Under the pieces are notes generated by a model, which saw only the letters and a program-made list of their open reading frames with translations, did not search any database and had not been told where the DNA came from. 55,452 nt of DNA, taken from positions 1 to 55,452 of the forward strand of contig NZ_JADEXO010000028.1 in NCBI RefSeq assembly GCF_015207105.1, read 5' to 3'. The stretch is from a cf. Phormidesmis sp. LEGE 11477 (GTDB lineage Bacteria; Cyanobacteriota; Cyanobacteriia; Phormidesmidales; Phormidesmidaceae). Of this stretch, positions 46,501 to 53,067 are shown piece after piece; position 1 is the first letter of the stretch; every line of letters begins with the position of its first letter. Made by a program: the position numbers and the translations under genes.

Positions 46501-49500
46501 ACTGAAATTGACGCAGTCGGAAAGGTTACCAAGCGGTCCTACGACGACAACAACAACGTGTTAAGTGAAACCGTCATCACTGATGAGAGTGGTCCTGACG
46601 GATGGACTACCACTTACACCTATGATGCCAATCGCAACCAAACCAGCATGACCGACGCGCTGGGCAACACGACTTACTACAACTATGGAGAGAACAGTCG
46701 CCTGCTAAGTGAAACCGATGCGTTAGGCAATACAACAACTTATGCCTACGACAGTCGCGGCAACATGCTGACTACAACAGATGCTGCAGGTCAAACAACT
46801 GAGATGGACTACAGCGGTAGCGGCAACATTCTTGCCCTAGAAGATGCCCTAGGAAACAGTAGCCGCTTTAGCTACAACCTGCGACGTGACGTGACTAGCA
46901 TGACCGATGCCGGGGGCGATGCGACCGCTTACGAGTACGACATCCGAGGGAATCGTACAGTTGAGACGCGCACAGTCACTACAGAAAATGGCACCGAAGA
47001 GCTGGTCACGCGCTGGACGTATGACGGTGAAAACCGTGTCCAAACGATGACCGATGCGGCAGGAGGCGTCACAACCTATGAGTACGATGATAACGGCAAT
47101 CAAACCGCCGTTATCGATGCGCTAGGTAACCGCACCGAGATGCGCTACGACGAGCGCGGCCAGCTCATCGAAACTATCTATGCTGATGGCACCCCTGATG
47201 ACCTAAGCGATAACACTCGCACCATTGATCTCTATGACCGAGGCGGTCGCCGCAGGGCTAGTATCGACCAGGCAGGACAAGTTACACATTTTGTCTACGA
47301 CGCGGTAGATCGATTAATCGAAACTATTCATCCAGAAGCAGGCGAAACCTTAGCACAACTCCTGACTGCGATCGCCCCTGGAGAAACGCTAGAAACGGTG
47401 GACTGGACGCAGGTGGTCTACTCTGACCTCCCGCCCGCCTATCTCAGCGATAACGACCGGATTCAGACCGAGTACACCAAAGACGGTCGGGTTAAGGCCA
47501 GCATCGACGAGCGGGGCAATCGCACTGAGTATCGATATGACGCGGTAGGTCGTCTGATTGAAACTATCTATGCCGATGAAACGCCTGATGACCTCAGCGA
47601 TAATCCTACGATGCAGGTGGACTATGACGCGGTGGGTCGTCGTCTTTCTGAGACCGACGCCCTGGGTCGTACCACAAGCTACGTATACGACAATGTAGGC
47701 CGCGTGGTAGAAACCATCTTCCACGATGGTAGTAGTACTCAGGTTAGCTATGACGCTTTGGGACGAAGAGAGAGCGTCACTGACCAAGCGGGTAAGGTGA
47801 CCGAATACATTTACGATAATGTTGGTCGCTTGGCTGGCGTACGCGATGCTGAAGGCTTTTTGACAGAGTACCGCTATGACGAACTCGGTCGCTTGATTGA
47901 AGCCGAAGATGCGAATGAGCAAGTAACTGAATACACTTACGACAAGCTAGGTCGGCGTACGGCGGTCGAGCTACCTTTGGGACAGCGTTCTAGCAGTACT
48001 TATGATGCGGCTGGAAATCTGCTGACCTACACCGACTTCAATGGTGAAGTTACCCAGTTCATCTACGATGAGCAGAACCGGCTGATCTTCAAGGACTACG
48101 AAGATGATGCCGATGTCAGCTACACCTACACAGCTAACGGTCTGATAGAAACCATCACTGATAGCCGGGGTGTGACGCGCTATGACTATGATGAGCAGAA
48201 TCGGCTGCTCTCTCGTACGGACCCAGATGGGCCAACCCTAGCGAGCGGAGCCACAATTGAATACAGCTATGACGAGGCAGGCAATCGTGCCAGTGTGATG
48301 ACGCCGAATGGTAGTGTCACCTATGACTATGACGAACGTAATCGTCTGACGACTGTCATCGACGCGGACTACAACCTTACTGCCTACGGATATGACGATG
48401 CGAACAATCTAATTCGTACTGAGTTTGCGAACGGTGTTGTTGAGACTCGTGAGTATGACGACTTGAATCGTTTGACAGTGCTAGAGAACAAGGTCGGTGA
48501 CACTGTCATCTCTGGCTATCGCTATGAGCTGAATGCAGCGGGCCATCGCCTATCGGTGACTGAAGCCAGTGGTAGACAGGTGGGCTATACCTATGATGAC
48601 CTGTACCGGTTGACTGAGGAGAATATTAATGACGGGGAAAGAACTATTAGCTATGTCTATGACAATGTGGGCAACCGTCTAACGCGCGATGACTCGGCTG
48701 AAGGTGTGAGCAGCTATACCTACGATGGCAATGACAGGCTCCTGACGGAGACATTGACCAAAGATGGGGTGACGGTCGATAGCATTACCTATGGTTATGA
48801 CGACAATGGCAACCTGACCGAGCGGGTGAAGAATGGCACGGAAACAACAGCCTATGTTTGGAATGACGATAACCGCTTAGTCAGAGCAGAGCTACCCAAT
48901 GGCGATGTGGCGGAATATGCCTATGACGATGAGGGTATTCGAATTAGCAGTACGGTGAATGGTGAAACAACAAGCTTCCTACTAGATAAGAATCGGTCTT
49001 ATGCACAGGTGCTAGAGGAGTTTGCCAGTGATGAGCTAGCGGCTTACTACGTCTATGGTCATGACCTGATCTCTCAAGAGCGAGGAGATGAGACTTCGTT
49101 CTATCAGGTAGACGGTTTGGGCAGTACGAGAGTGCTGACTGACGAGCTAGGTACTGTGACAGACACCTACGACTATGATGCGTTTGGCAATCTGATTAAT
49201 TCGAGTGAAGAAACCAATAACAGCTATCGATTTGCTGGGGAAAGGTTCGACAACGAAACAAAAAACTACTATCTTAGAGAGCGTTTCTATAGTCAAGAAA
49301 ACGGTCGATTTATCAGAAGAGATACATTTGAAGGTTATCGAACTCGGCCCGTGACAAGAAACCATTACTTGTATGCAAATGCTAACCCGGTTACGTACGT
49401 AGATCCTAGTGGATTTATCAGTATCAGTGAATTATCAACGGCACGAAAAGTACAAGACATTCTCGGCAATACATTTGCCAACTCGCTCAGAATTGGTAAC

Positions 49501-50043
49501 AACTTCTTAAACGCTCTTGATAAAGTCAATGAAACCGTTTCCCTCTTCCAATCTTTACAGCAAGCATTTAATCTAGCTTCTAATCCAACAGGGCTGTTAC
49601 CCAATCTAACTTCCTCAGCCCTAGAAGAACTGCCTAGTTTCGAAGAGGCTGCTAGTTCTTTACGTGCTAACGCGGGTAAGATATTTGCCAGCGTAGTTGG
49701 GCTTAAGATCCCTAGAGAACAAGCTCAAACTGCCAAATTCCTAAATAAAAAAACATCTGCGTTTCTCTTCTTTCTCCCATCTTTATTCCAAGCTCCATCG
49801 GGAACTAATATTCGTACGGGGCTTAGTATTCGAGATAAGCCCGTACATTTAGGAAGTAATTCAAACCGAAATCGTCTTTTCGGCGTAGGGATGCAGCTAA
49901 AGGCAAACAACGCTTCCTCGCCGAGAATTCAATTTTTCAGAATGGATCATGGATCCTTCAACCATGTTACGGGTGAAGATCGTCGTAACCATAATACTTG
50001 GCAAGATGGAGATTTCCACTATCACGTGCCAAAAAATGGTTAA
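34564..50043 (+). CDS. Giant multidomain RHS/YD-repeat surface or secreted protein with variable C-terminal tip
   Basis: A single 5159-codon frame. In order, with rough residues: unassigned head (1-130), CARDB-like domain (134-253), beta-helix-like repeats (326-580), a putative-Ig repeat (1093-1183), a thrombospondin-C-like beta-sandwich (1209-1409; FIGFVFGYQDNQHYYLFDW), a beta-propeller (1473-1759), a discoidin-like segment (1876-1969), CARDB (2060-2176), FG-GAP/VCBS repeats with DxDxDG Ca sites (2208-2576), CARDB (2620-2730), eight tandem putative-Ig repeats (2736-3461), a Big-like domain, an RHS head (3656), YD repeats (3876-4896), the RHS core ending VDPSGF (4946-4951) and a ~210-residue tip. 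No signal peptide is visible. Such proteins form closed beta cocoons that carry a C-terminal toxin; adhesion is the alternative. Confidence 0.88.
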   Translation: MLGNSNSGAFESTSSQSSAIWQSGWIDELWNQLENGTFNGIGNVVIDEDVTQTEQQILSDLAVIDRMLVGNKEIQQLLSDVRDFADQKHTAFGNYLGRNPGIDTLTGSRFASPAYQAATSLTEVMQYVQSQGLPDLSAEVSTPTFDEVALPGEKANLSITLKNQGGLRTRHPVTVKIYAQAQSGAGSSENSPLEIGALNFDNLKLKPGQDRRVSTSVQLPDNLAPGDYSIYVAVDSNNNVPESNEANNIVVAATDQTVAWQFGNLGDENKVLTLRDEDGDLIRFQLKGDGYGEITEQQGVRQLTLYGTTERSEVVIKSSGNGHVLGGVVVNGDLKRLDAQNTDLEGNLTITGAIEKLELDDVSNAQITIGQGSNSNRQVDIALGEVTNTSLRSDVSIKGLKAATWTASPDAAALLVAPEIKELDIRGDFDTNLAVAGSINTIKVKGTASGIWRVGQNNRLTRLESSTTSDWSLSVGGSLNYLDVQADLQGTVAAASMKRAYVRGDVSGAKLLIGADLGADGVVGGDDDTYNEGELKELIVGGSVLSSVIGVGLDPLTTNFTNGDGQLITTGKIGLVDVKGTVSDDSLFAAEHFTQDIEIGEQTVSAEVDSRFLLPSKVTVDASDSSSEDALSLDTTTSTADIRQAKQQSEKLWSFEARAGGITTYEFAIGPNGAQTDLHQQAEHVWENGEEIAWSLQVEEQTVQFVIDGQLLTYPVEEALSLNALSLYTKVNTTNENKVGEGTAMALEIHSVNQSQLESPLLLSSEGPNDGQDLDQLFVSKDGLISSVSGVARMSWPEDAPDPRLKNSQGRVTFYITGYDYEQTTGGIVLQENEDFSPTYTQSVTVPDDPSSLSFTFDADFDTASIGEIRDAFEVALLDQDGRSLVHTVGSNQDVFFNLTEGVAQESAAGVSIDGNRITLDVSDLAPRTEAQLVFRLVNNDDDTQTTVRINSIEVSSESGGDLSITPSRTGAVTQAVDLTRLEDVSGWLRPAYGQTSFNGDTAELLVEVAAQNVSAYPVRDQLVMVVESISDPSVSVVKPDGRTPEGKAYFNLSSLLGDEVLASEETSEFLQLVFRNPNQVQFDYELSFLSELNDAPEFVSAPNLEALVGKPYRYDAEATDSNGDTLSYSLFSGPEGLSVDSETGELVWNPTETDLGTTQVTIQVDDGQGGVDEQTYTLSVKDNVPNRPPIITTAPVVDAQVSKPGSTEIFDLSTWTVEQYDFTNRDVPGDWVVSADGTVVEQLNNSNASIFLSPTEFSNERIEGTFRTNTTEDDDFIGFVFGYQDNQHYYLFDWKQKPQNAPYGPSESGMHVRVVNSEAPLDGEDFWLRGEDNEKIKTLYSNDIAYSDQTDYQFSIDLTPGAFTITVREGDRVVDSITVEDDTFAAGKFGFFNMSQKNVFYSGFQSSEVPASKYTYDVDAIDPDQDELTYSLVDAPEGMWVEPTTGIIHWQPTIDDLEPSIQGRKDEADDLPQVSGFDVDVYASVTDPVELAFAPNGVLYVGRDNRGSGGGILDPVKIHRISRNSTEVREYGSRSVDDPDTVLFDRYGSISGFPGTVIVGGRRNNSYSSGSIQSILEDEQIVNLFGPSSTLGNVSTLTLDNSGRLLFTNSNFGKALVSTDGEFPEELFTHPGRLESIAIDSQNRIFTAGAEDGTIRIYSANGELLNDTFATGLGSHRVAFGQGGVWGSSLYAVKFDTGELLRFSEDGSADIVGTGFSGVFDFAFGPDGAMYVSELENDRVLRISPDRESLGLEDGEHQVQVAVDDGNGGVDIQKYVVKVTPPKDNRAPIIVSNPVTALNAAQEEFALGSRGASIVSVSSQYDFSENLSYTPTANGLITAQENLLSTAKTPWLSNGEAGFAFKRGDSDQNLVLDLGGERLIDQIGVNYYPYPGDREVWDFIRISVSTDNETYVEWGSIGSEDGRVDVTTAPLIINQPDQFVRYIKYEFGPSSFDYSRGGSRITDLYANQTGANYFYDVDAIDPDKDTLTYSLMDAPDGMTIDKDKGFIRWDSASVEAYKSNIGEEANVTVRTVDQYGAEDTQNYTISLSSPDEEPATHDLTIDDVEAGDLVFDGQLLSLSGNVSATIANEGSEDLTDSFDVVFFEDSNQNQAFDADTDNILGRETVVDTLLSGRSRSISTSLSGFVSFSGVPIWGVIDSEDSIRETDESNNTDFSSHDCIAKPVGEFNPVVEWNKRSFSVASSSHQVMMTPAVIDLNKDGTPDVIFTTFAGRQYQQNGKLRAISGDEGRELWTVTNSAYDLYPGSGIAVGDIDNDGYAEIIGNHEDGSVIAFEHDGSFKWKSTWQGAESGSPAIADLDHNGSPEIIFRNIALDSEGNLLWQGDESGGLGSGSGWSAVADLDLDGAPEIVAGRSAYRADGSLYWNAAINDGYSAIGNFDLDPFPEIVVTGGYGGNEVHLLEHTGDIKWTTTLPTTGGGNPTVADFDGDGLPEIGVAGASRYVAIETDGSIKWASATQDTSSRTTGSSVFDFDGDGRAEVVYGDERYLRIYDGTDGRILFQSPKTSGTLRELPVIADVDADGNAEIVAIANDYSRGTQQRGIIVYGDLNNTWVPTRQIWNQHSYHITNINDDGSIPAYEENSWQLYNSYRLNLQPGSNPLAAPDLIASYVRVEEIAGEATITARVGNGGAKFTSAGVNVAFYDGNPETGGRLVGVTQTTTQLIPGAFEDISVTVPAGSVDDVWVVVDDDGTGHGSVLECHEDNNAYSPGISLQALNQRPIITTTALTEGAEGETYRYDVDATDADTADQLSFSLRVAPEGMTVDEETGVIEWTPSGTDAGTHDVQVMVSDDKSRDIQLFTIDVADLLNVAPNIDSNPGTSAVIGKTYRYDVNASDPEGDALTYELTLAPNGMVIEPATGKIAWKPSAEQLGSYDVIVKVHDGRGGIDLQAFTLAVETNNEAPIITSPPALTAIINLPYEYRVRAQDADGEVVGYRLQNAPEGMTIDEATGVVRWMPAVEQLGSAVVEVIAIDNRGAETQQQFTVGVVATAENEISEVTSSPRTSIRVNTQYLYQIAAEDPNGDPLSYRVVEGPEGMAVDEEGLVSWTPSVEQQGVNTVQLEISDGRGGVVIQQFEVAVSNVSVNSAPEITSTPEGFGATVERPYRYSANAFDADGDVVRWQLVDAPTGMSIDPEAGTLHWQPTADQLGRHTITLEVIDSRGAFTGQSFELFVRGTNLAPLISSTPITAAYADQAYQYQVQATDAEGDTLSYRLVQAPEGMSINSQTGLIDWQPDPGQSGATEVTVEVSDAAGGSTAQTYRIEVSDVAPNEGPAITSRAVSFASPGDRYRYQVIAEDPNGDALTYDLIAGPDGMSIDSATGELIWEPTSDDVGSYTVVVGANDGQLGSAQRFTLQVAVNDAPEILSNPVLTALAGETYRYDLRARDANGDRLSYELVEAPEGMTIDQYGRIRWTPNAVGGADVEIAVSDSYGATTLQRYSLTTKGDEIAPTVNIFPSIAPADVNQPLSVFVQATDNVGVVNQTLTIDGTPVALNSGAYRFTPTEAGDVTAIATATDAAGNTTTTETILEVRDFSNSGIAPTVSLDPLTGQTLTGPTDILGSVQDDNLVAYTLSLARLGSTDFREIYRGTNTVDDGDLGQLDTSLFQNDSYTLRLTAEDGNGNVVFVDETVNIGGDLKLGNFTLSFTDMELPVSGIPVTVTRTYDSLNASETDDFGYGWRLEFRDTDLRTSLGRDEQYETFGIRSQAFDEETKVYITLPGGQRQGFTFAPKKEFISNFFPAIGGGDPSLYQAAFKADDGVTSTLSVRSTQKLSRRANGSFIGLQGSGFNPEDPLFGGVYVLTTKEGIEYEIDASTGDLLTAKDLNGNTVTFEDSGIYSDNGTQITFGRDVQGRITSATDPAGQSVTYEYDSNGDLVAVRDRGGDTTRFDYSDEFAHYLDEVIDPLGRSGVRSEYDGQGRLVQMLDVNGEAVELVYDSENSQQTVLDVFDRPTAYIYDARGNVLTEIDAVGKVTKRSYDDNNNVLSETVITDESGPDGWTTTYTYDANRNQTSMTDALGNTTYYNYGENSRLLSETDALGNTTTYAYDSRGNMLTTTDAAGQTTEMDYSGSGNILALEDALGNSSRFSYNLRRDVTSMTDAGGDATAYEYDIRGNRTVETRTVTTENGTEELVTRWTYDGENRVQTMTDAAGGVTTYEYDDNGNQTAVIDALGNRTEMRYDERGQLIETIYADGTPDDLSDNTRTIDLYDRGGRRRASIDQAGQVTHFVYDAVDRLIETIHPEAGETLAQLLTAIAPGETLETVDWTQVVYSDLPPAYLSDNDRIQTEYTKDGRVKASIDERGNRTEYRYDAVGRLIETIYADETPDDLSDNPTMQVDYDAVGRRLSETDALGRTTSYVYDNVGRVVETIFHDGSSTQVSYDALGRRESVTDQAGKVTEYIYDNVGRLAGVRDAEGFLTEYRYDELGRLIEAEDANEQVTEYTYDKLGRRTAVELPLGQRSSSTYDAAGNLLTYTDFNGEVTQFIYDEQNRLIFKDYEDDADVSYTYTANGLIETITDSRGVTRYDYDEQNRLLSRTDPDGPTLASGATIEYSYDEAGNRASVMTPNGSVTYDYDERNRLTTVIDADYNLTAYGYDDANNLIRTEFANGVVETREYDDLNRLTVLENKVGDTVISGYRYELNAAGHRLSVTEASGRQVGYTYDDLYRLTEENINDGERTISYVYDNVGNRLTRDDSAEGVSSYTYDGNDRLLTETLTKDGVTVDSITYGYDDNGNLTERVKNGTETTAYVWNDDNRLVRAELPNGDVAEYAYDDEGIRISSTVNGETTSFLLDKNRSYAQVLEEFASDELAAYYVYGHDLISQERGDETSFYQVDGLGSTRVLTDELGTVTDTYDYDAFGNLINSSEETNNSYRFAGERFDNETKNYYLRERFYSQENGRFIRRDTFEGYRTRPVTRNHYLYANANPVTYVDPSGFISISELSTARKVQDILGNTFANSLRIGNNFLNALDKVNETVSLFQSLQQAFNLASNPTGLLPNLTSSALEELPSFEEAASSLRANAGKIFASVVGLKIPREQAQTAKFLNKKTSAFLFFLPSLFQAPSGTNIRTGLSIRDKPVHLGSNSNRNRLFGVGMQLKANNASSPRIQFFRMDHGSFNHVTGEDRRNHNTWQDGDFHYHVPKNG
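42770..44945 (+). repeat. Eight tandem cadherin-like putative-Ig (He_PIG) repeats in the giant gene
   Basis: Each ~90-residue unit follows the plan ITS.P......YRY.V.A.D..GD.L.Y.L..AP.GM.ID..TG.I.W.P...Q.G...V.V...D..G. The units share the plan but differ in sequence, so they are old duplications. Three more copies lie earlier (near 37840, 38800 and 40480), separated by inserted domains. The DPNGD and DA.GD strings are Ca-binding linkers. Confidence 0.8.
46190..49250 (+). repeat. YD/RHS repeat array in the giant gene
   Basis: About 40-50 degenerate units of the form YDxxGRLxxxxDxxGxxTxYxYD, such as YDAVGRLIETIYADETPDDL and YDNVGRVVETIFHDG. Some neighbouring copies are nearly identical (IETIYAD...PDDLSDN occurs twice about 130 residues apart), which shows recent duplication by unequal exchange. 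The array should form the spiral beta wall of an RHS cocoon. Confidence 0.85.
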
Positions 50044-50237
50044 ATTTCTTCGGAAGGAAAACCTTGCATTCACAGATCACTTTCTATGAATACCATCGAA
50101 CGTGAGTGGCTAAAATAGAGAGTTCGGTAGACTAATAAGCTAGGATTAGTTACTCAATCTTCTTCTTGTAGGTTCTCACTTGGATTTTCAAGAATATGAC
50201 TTGCATAACACAATGTAGAGTGGTACGGCATTTACCT

Positions 50238-51248
50238 ATGAACAAAATCATCTTTTTTTGGGATTCACATTTAGTAAGGAGAGGAGGAGTTGTAGACTTT
50301 TTACTAAATCAGTGCTCTGAGGCTTGGCTCAGCAATAACAAGGGAACTAAAAAGATACAATCCCTTGTTGATATATTATATGAACCAGAATATTGGCACC
50401 GCGAATCTTGGTACATAAGTGGAAGCTATACAGAGGGAGATAACCAAGAATTAGCGGTAGGTTCGTTATTTCAGAAGGAACCTAAATTTACAGCTACTCT
50501 AGAAGATATTAACGCTAAGATTAGTTCTTTTTCCAGAGGTCGAAAATGGGTTTTGTTCCCATGGGGAGGGATGCATCCATTCTCCGCTTTTGGATTTTTA
50601 TCTGCTGACGGAGATATTTTAGAAGGAGTTACATCCCTCTACATTCACACAGATAAAAGCTGTAGTCTAATCTCCAGTTATGCTTTCGATAGCTTGAATT
50701 TCACTCGTTCTATTCGTTCTATACTGATGGGTGGCTATCATGTCTCAGCTTATCCTCTGTGGAATATAAAGGGTGATGACTCAAAAACATTATGGATGGC
50801 TACTGATTTGGTTATCAGCGATGATTTCTCTGTATTTGATTGGTGGGTTCCGAGCGGATATGAGCTAGTAGAACATTTACCTGCGGAGACATCAGCACAA
50901 AAGGGGTTAAATATATATGAAATTTCAACTGAAGATTCTTTTAGAGCAATGTGCTACCTATCATCTCAGGAGCCAAGAACATTGGTGTTTTTGCCATCCG
51001 ATACGAATTCTATATCATTAAGAAGATTGCTCCGCAAAACAGAAAGTTACAGCAGCTCATCTGACTTGATATCTTCTGACTTAATATCTCTTGAGGACAT
51101 TCTCAGAGATAGTGAATGGTTTCTGGGTCTAGATAGGGATAGAATAGATTACGGATATTCGTTTTTAGTAGCTAGAGACAACAAACTGCTCCATAGGTTT
51201 AGCGCTGCTTCACAGAGCTATGACTTTAGACTCATAGCTTGCTTTTAA
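50238..51248 (+). CDS. Unknown protein, candidate immunity gene for the RHS tip
   Basis: Start taken at ATG 50238 (MNKIIFFWDSHLVRRGG, 336 residues); an upstream ATG at 50196 would add 14 residues. Neither has a strong ribosome-binding site. No recognised domain. It is rich in aromatic and acidic residues, with WVLFPWGGMHPFSAFGFLSA and DDFSVFDWWVPSGYELVEHL among the longer hydrophobic stretches, and lacks a signal peptide. It is visibly more AT-rich than the YD region and lies 195 bp after the giant gene, on the same strand, where RHS immunity genes are found. The immunity role is inference. Confidence 0.6.
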   Translation: MNKIIFFWDSHLVRRGGVVDFLLNQCSEAWLSNNKGTKKIQSLVDILYEPEYWHRESWYISGSYTEGDNQELAVGSLFQKEPKFTATLEDINAKISSFSRGRKWVLFPWGGMHPFSAFGFLSADGDILEGVTSLYIHTDKSCSLISSYAFDSLNFTRSIRSILMGGYHVSAYPLWNIKGDDSKTLWMATDLVISDDFSVFDWWVPSGYELVEHLPAETSAQKGLNIYEISTEDSFRAMCYLSSQEPRTLVFLPSDTNSISLRRLLRKTESYSSSSDLISSDLISLEDILRDSEWFLGLDRDRIDYGYSFLVARDNKLLHRFSAASQSYDFRLIACF

Positions 51249-51406
51249 GAGCAAAAGAGAAAATGATAAAAGCTACGCATTGTATAGATAAAGCTTGACT
51301 ATGTACAGGACAAAAATCGCAAAGCAAGCTGAAAGACTAGATGGCCTGCGACACTGATTCTACAGAAAATGGAGACCGAAAAAAGTGTAGGGTGCGATTC
51401 GGGCTT

Positions 51407-53067
51407 GGTTCAAAAAGTGCTAATTTAAGGTAACATTCGCAGCACAAAATAGACCGTCATCTAGACGGCCTAGCGCACTGATCTGAGCAGGTTCTACGCT
51501 CTCTGAAATCGTTTAAAACCGAGCAGCTCCAGCCAGTGTGGATGCGCCTTTCCAGTCAGCAATTGCTTTGGACTTTTGCCCACCCGTTCTGGCTTCATGG
51601 AGCGTATGAACTGTCGGTGATTGAGGAAGAACTGCAACAAACTCAGATAGTCGTCACCAAGGCTGCGGCGTAGAAAGAAATAATTGCGCAAACGAGAGTT
51701 GAGATTCTCCACCATAGAGCTGGCCCTGGGCGTCTCTTCGAGCGCTTTCTCCACGGCTTTCATGACCTCGTAGAACTTGTCAGATAGCTGAGAGTGCAAC
51801 TGATTCCACCTTTCCCAATAGGCATTTGATGTCTTGTGCTTGCGATGCAACAAACAGACTTCTCGAACCGCCTGAAGTGGCAGCTCAAACGCGGCCGCAA
51901 TGTCCGCTAGCTTCTGGTCAATGACACCAGCAAACGCCAGTAGCTGCTCGCGTTGATTCCGCAGCGCCTTTCTAAGCTTGCGGATGGCAGGATAGCGTTC
52001 GTCTTCTCGCTGTCTCAGTTCGCTCACGATGAAGTCGAAGAGTTCTTGACGCACCGCCAGCGGTGGCCCAGCCAAAGCCATCACATCATGAGAGAACCAG
52101 CCCAACAGCGTTTTCACATCCTGGGCTAGACAGATGAGTGCCTGCTCGTGTTGTTCAGCTAGCAACTGTTGACTGAGCAGTTGCTGCGCCACAATCTCCT
52201 TCAGGCTGGCTTTGGACATTTGCTGCGCCTGTTTCAGCAGCCGTGCTGGCCCGCCTTGAACACGACGGATCAGACCATTGACCACTTGCTCAGACTGCTG
52301 TTGGATATGGAACACATCCCCGTGACAGGGCACCTCTGGCATCGCTGCTTTTTGGCCAGCTCTCAGGCCACTGCCACCATCAGCAATGGTGTAGTCTGGG
52401 TTGAATCCTTGACTCATGACATCCAGCAGATGATAGCCCCAGGTGTCTTCATCCCGGTGGTCTACACACTTCAGGAGATAGCAATAAGTGGAGGCCGCAT
52501 CAACGCCCACCAATACGGGCTTGTCGGATTGAAAGATTTCATCCTGAAGACCCACGGTAATGCCAGCAAGGTCTTGTGATTGGTTAATCTCAGCTGCTTG
52601 CTCTGCTGTTTCCTGAAGCCGATTGTGGACAGTGCCGATGCTGATCGACGTATCGAACAGGTCGCGTAAGAGTTCCACCACGCCGCGATACGAGCTGTGG
52701 CAGATCAGCACCAAGCCCAGTATCAACTGGAACAGCCAATTTTTGGTCACGGGTAAATGAAACAGAACATCATCGTCACCTTTAGATGGTGCAAACGTTT
52801 CATCCAGCGCTTGCTGTGCTTTATCGCCCTGCTGGTACACAAACTTCCGACTGACCTGGTGCATTGAAGCAATGTGGCTGATGGGCTCTGTGCGAGCAAG
52901 CACCTGAATCCCGATATCTTGGCGAATGTCTGGAGATAGGCTGGCGGCGATGGAGAGGGCTGAATGCATAAGGGGCGATGGCGATCCCGCTGGTGGCGAT
53001 CGCACGCTGGAAAGGACAGCCACTTAGCCTACCTGATCCTAGCGAAAGTGTAACCCGCACTTGAACC
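51407..53067. mobile_element. Insertion sequence with GGTTCAA termini
   Basis: The element runs from GGTTCAA (51407-51413) to TTGAACC (53061-53067). Inner parts of the ends also mirror each other: GGTAACATTCGC on the left and GCGAAAGTGTAACC on the right. It is about 1.66 kb and encodes one transposase. The MITEs at 17789-18007 share these ends. No clear target duplication is visible in the flanks. It abuts the truncated NACHT gene. Confidence 0.7.
51494..53023 (-). CDS. DDE-type transposase (family not assigned)
   Basis: A 509-residue transposase. An N-terminal helix-turn-helix region (ISHIASMHQVSRKFVYQQGD) is followed by a possible catalytic core: VGVDAASTYCYLL (first Asp), DYTIADGGSGLRAGQK (second Asp), and a C-terminal SSMVENLNSRLRNYFFLRR with the likely Glu. 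A coiled-coil stretch lies between about 300 and 420. The frame is intact, so the element may still be active. Its gene fills nearly the whole IS. Confidence 0.85.
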   Translation of the reverse strand: MAVLSSVRSPPAGSPSPLMHSALSIAASLSPDIRQDIGIQVLARTEPISHIASMHQVSRKFVYQQGDKAQQALDETFAPSKGDDDVLFHLPVTKNWLFQLILGLVLICHSSYRGVVELLRDLFDTSISIGTVHNRLQETAEQAAEINQSQDLAGITVGLQDEIFQSDKPVLVGVDAASTYCYLLKCVDHRDEDTWGYHLLDVMSQGFNPDYTIADGGSGLRAGQKAAMPEVPCHGDVFHIQQQSEQVVNGLIRRVQGGPARLLKQAQQMSKASLKEIVAQQLLSQQLLAEQHEQALICLAQDVKTLLGWFSHDVMALAGPPLAVRQELFDFIVSELRQREDERYPAIRKLRKALRNQREQLLAFAGVIDQKLADIAAAFELPLQAVREVCLLHRKHKTSNAYWERWNQLHSQLSDKFYEVMKAVEKALEETPRASSMVENLNSRLRNYFFLRRSLGDDYLSLLQFFLNHRQFIRSMKPERVGKSPKQLLTGKAHPHWLELLGFKRFQRA

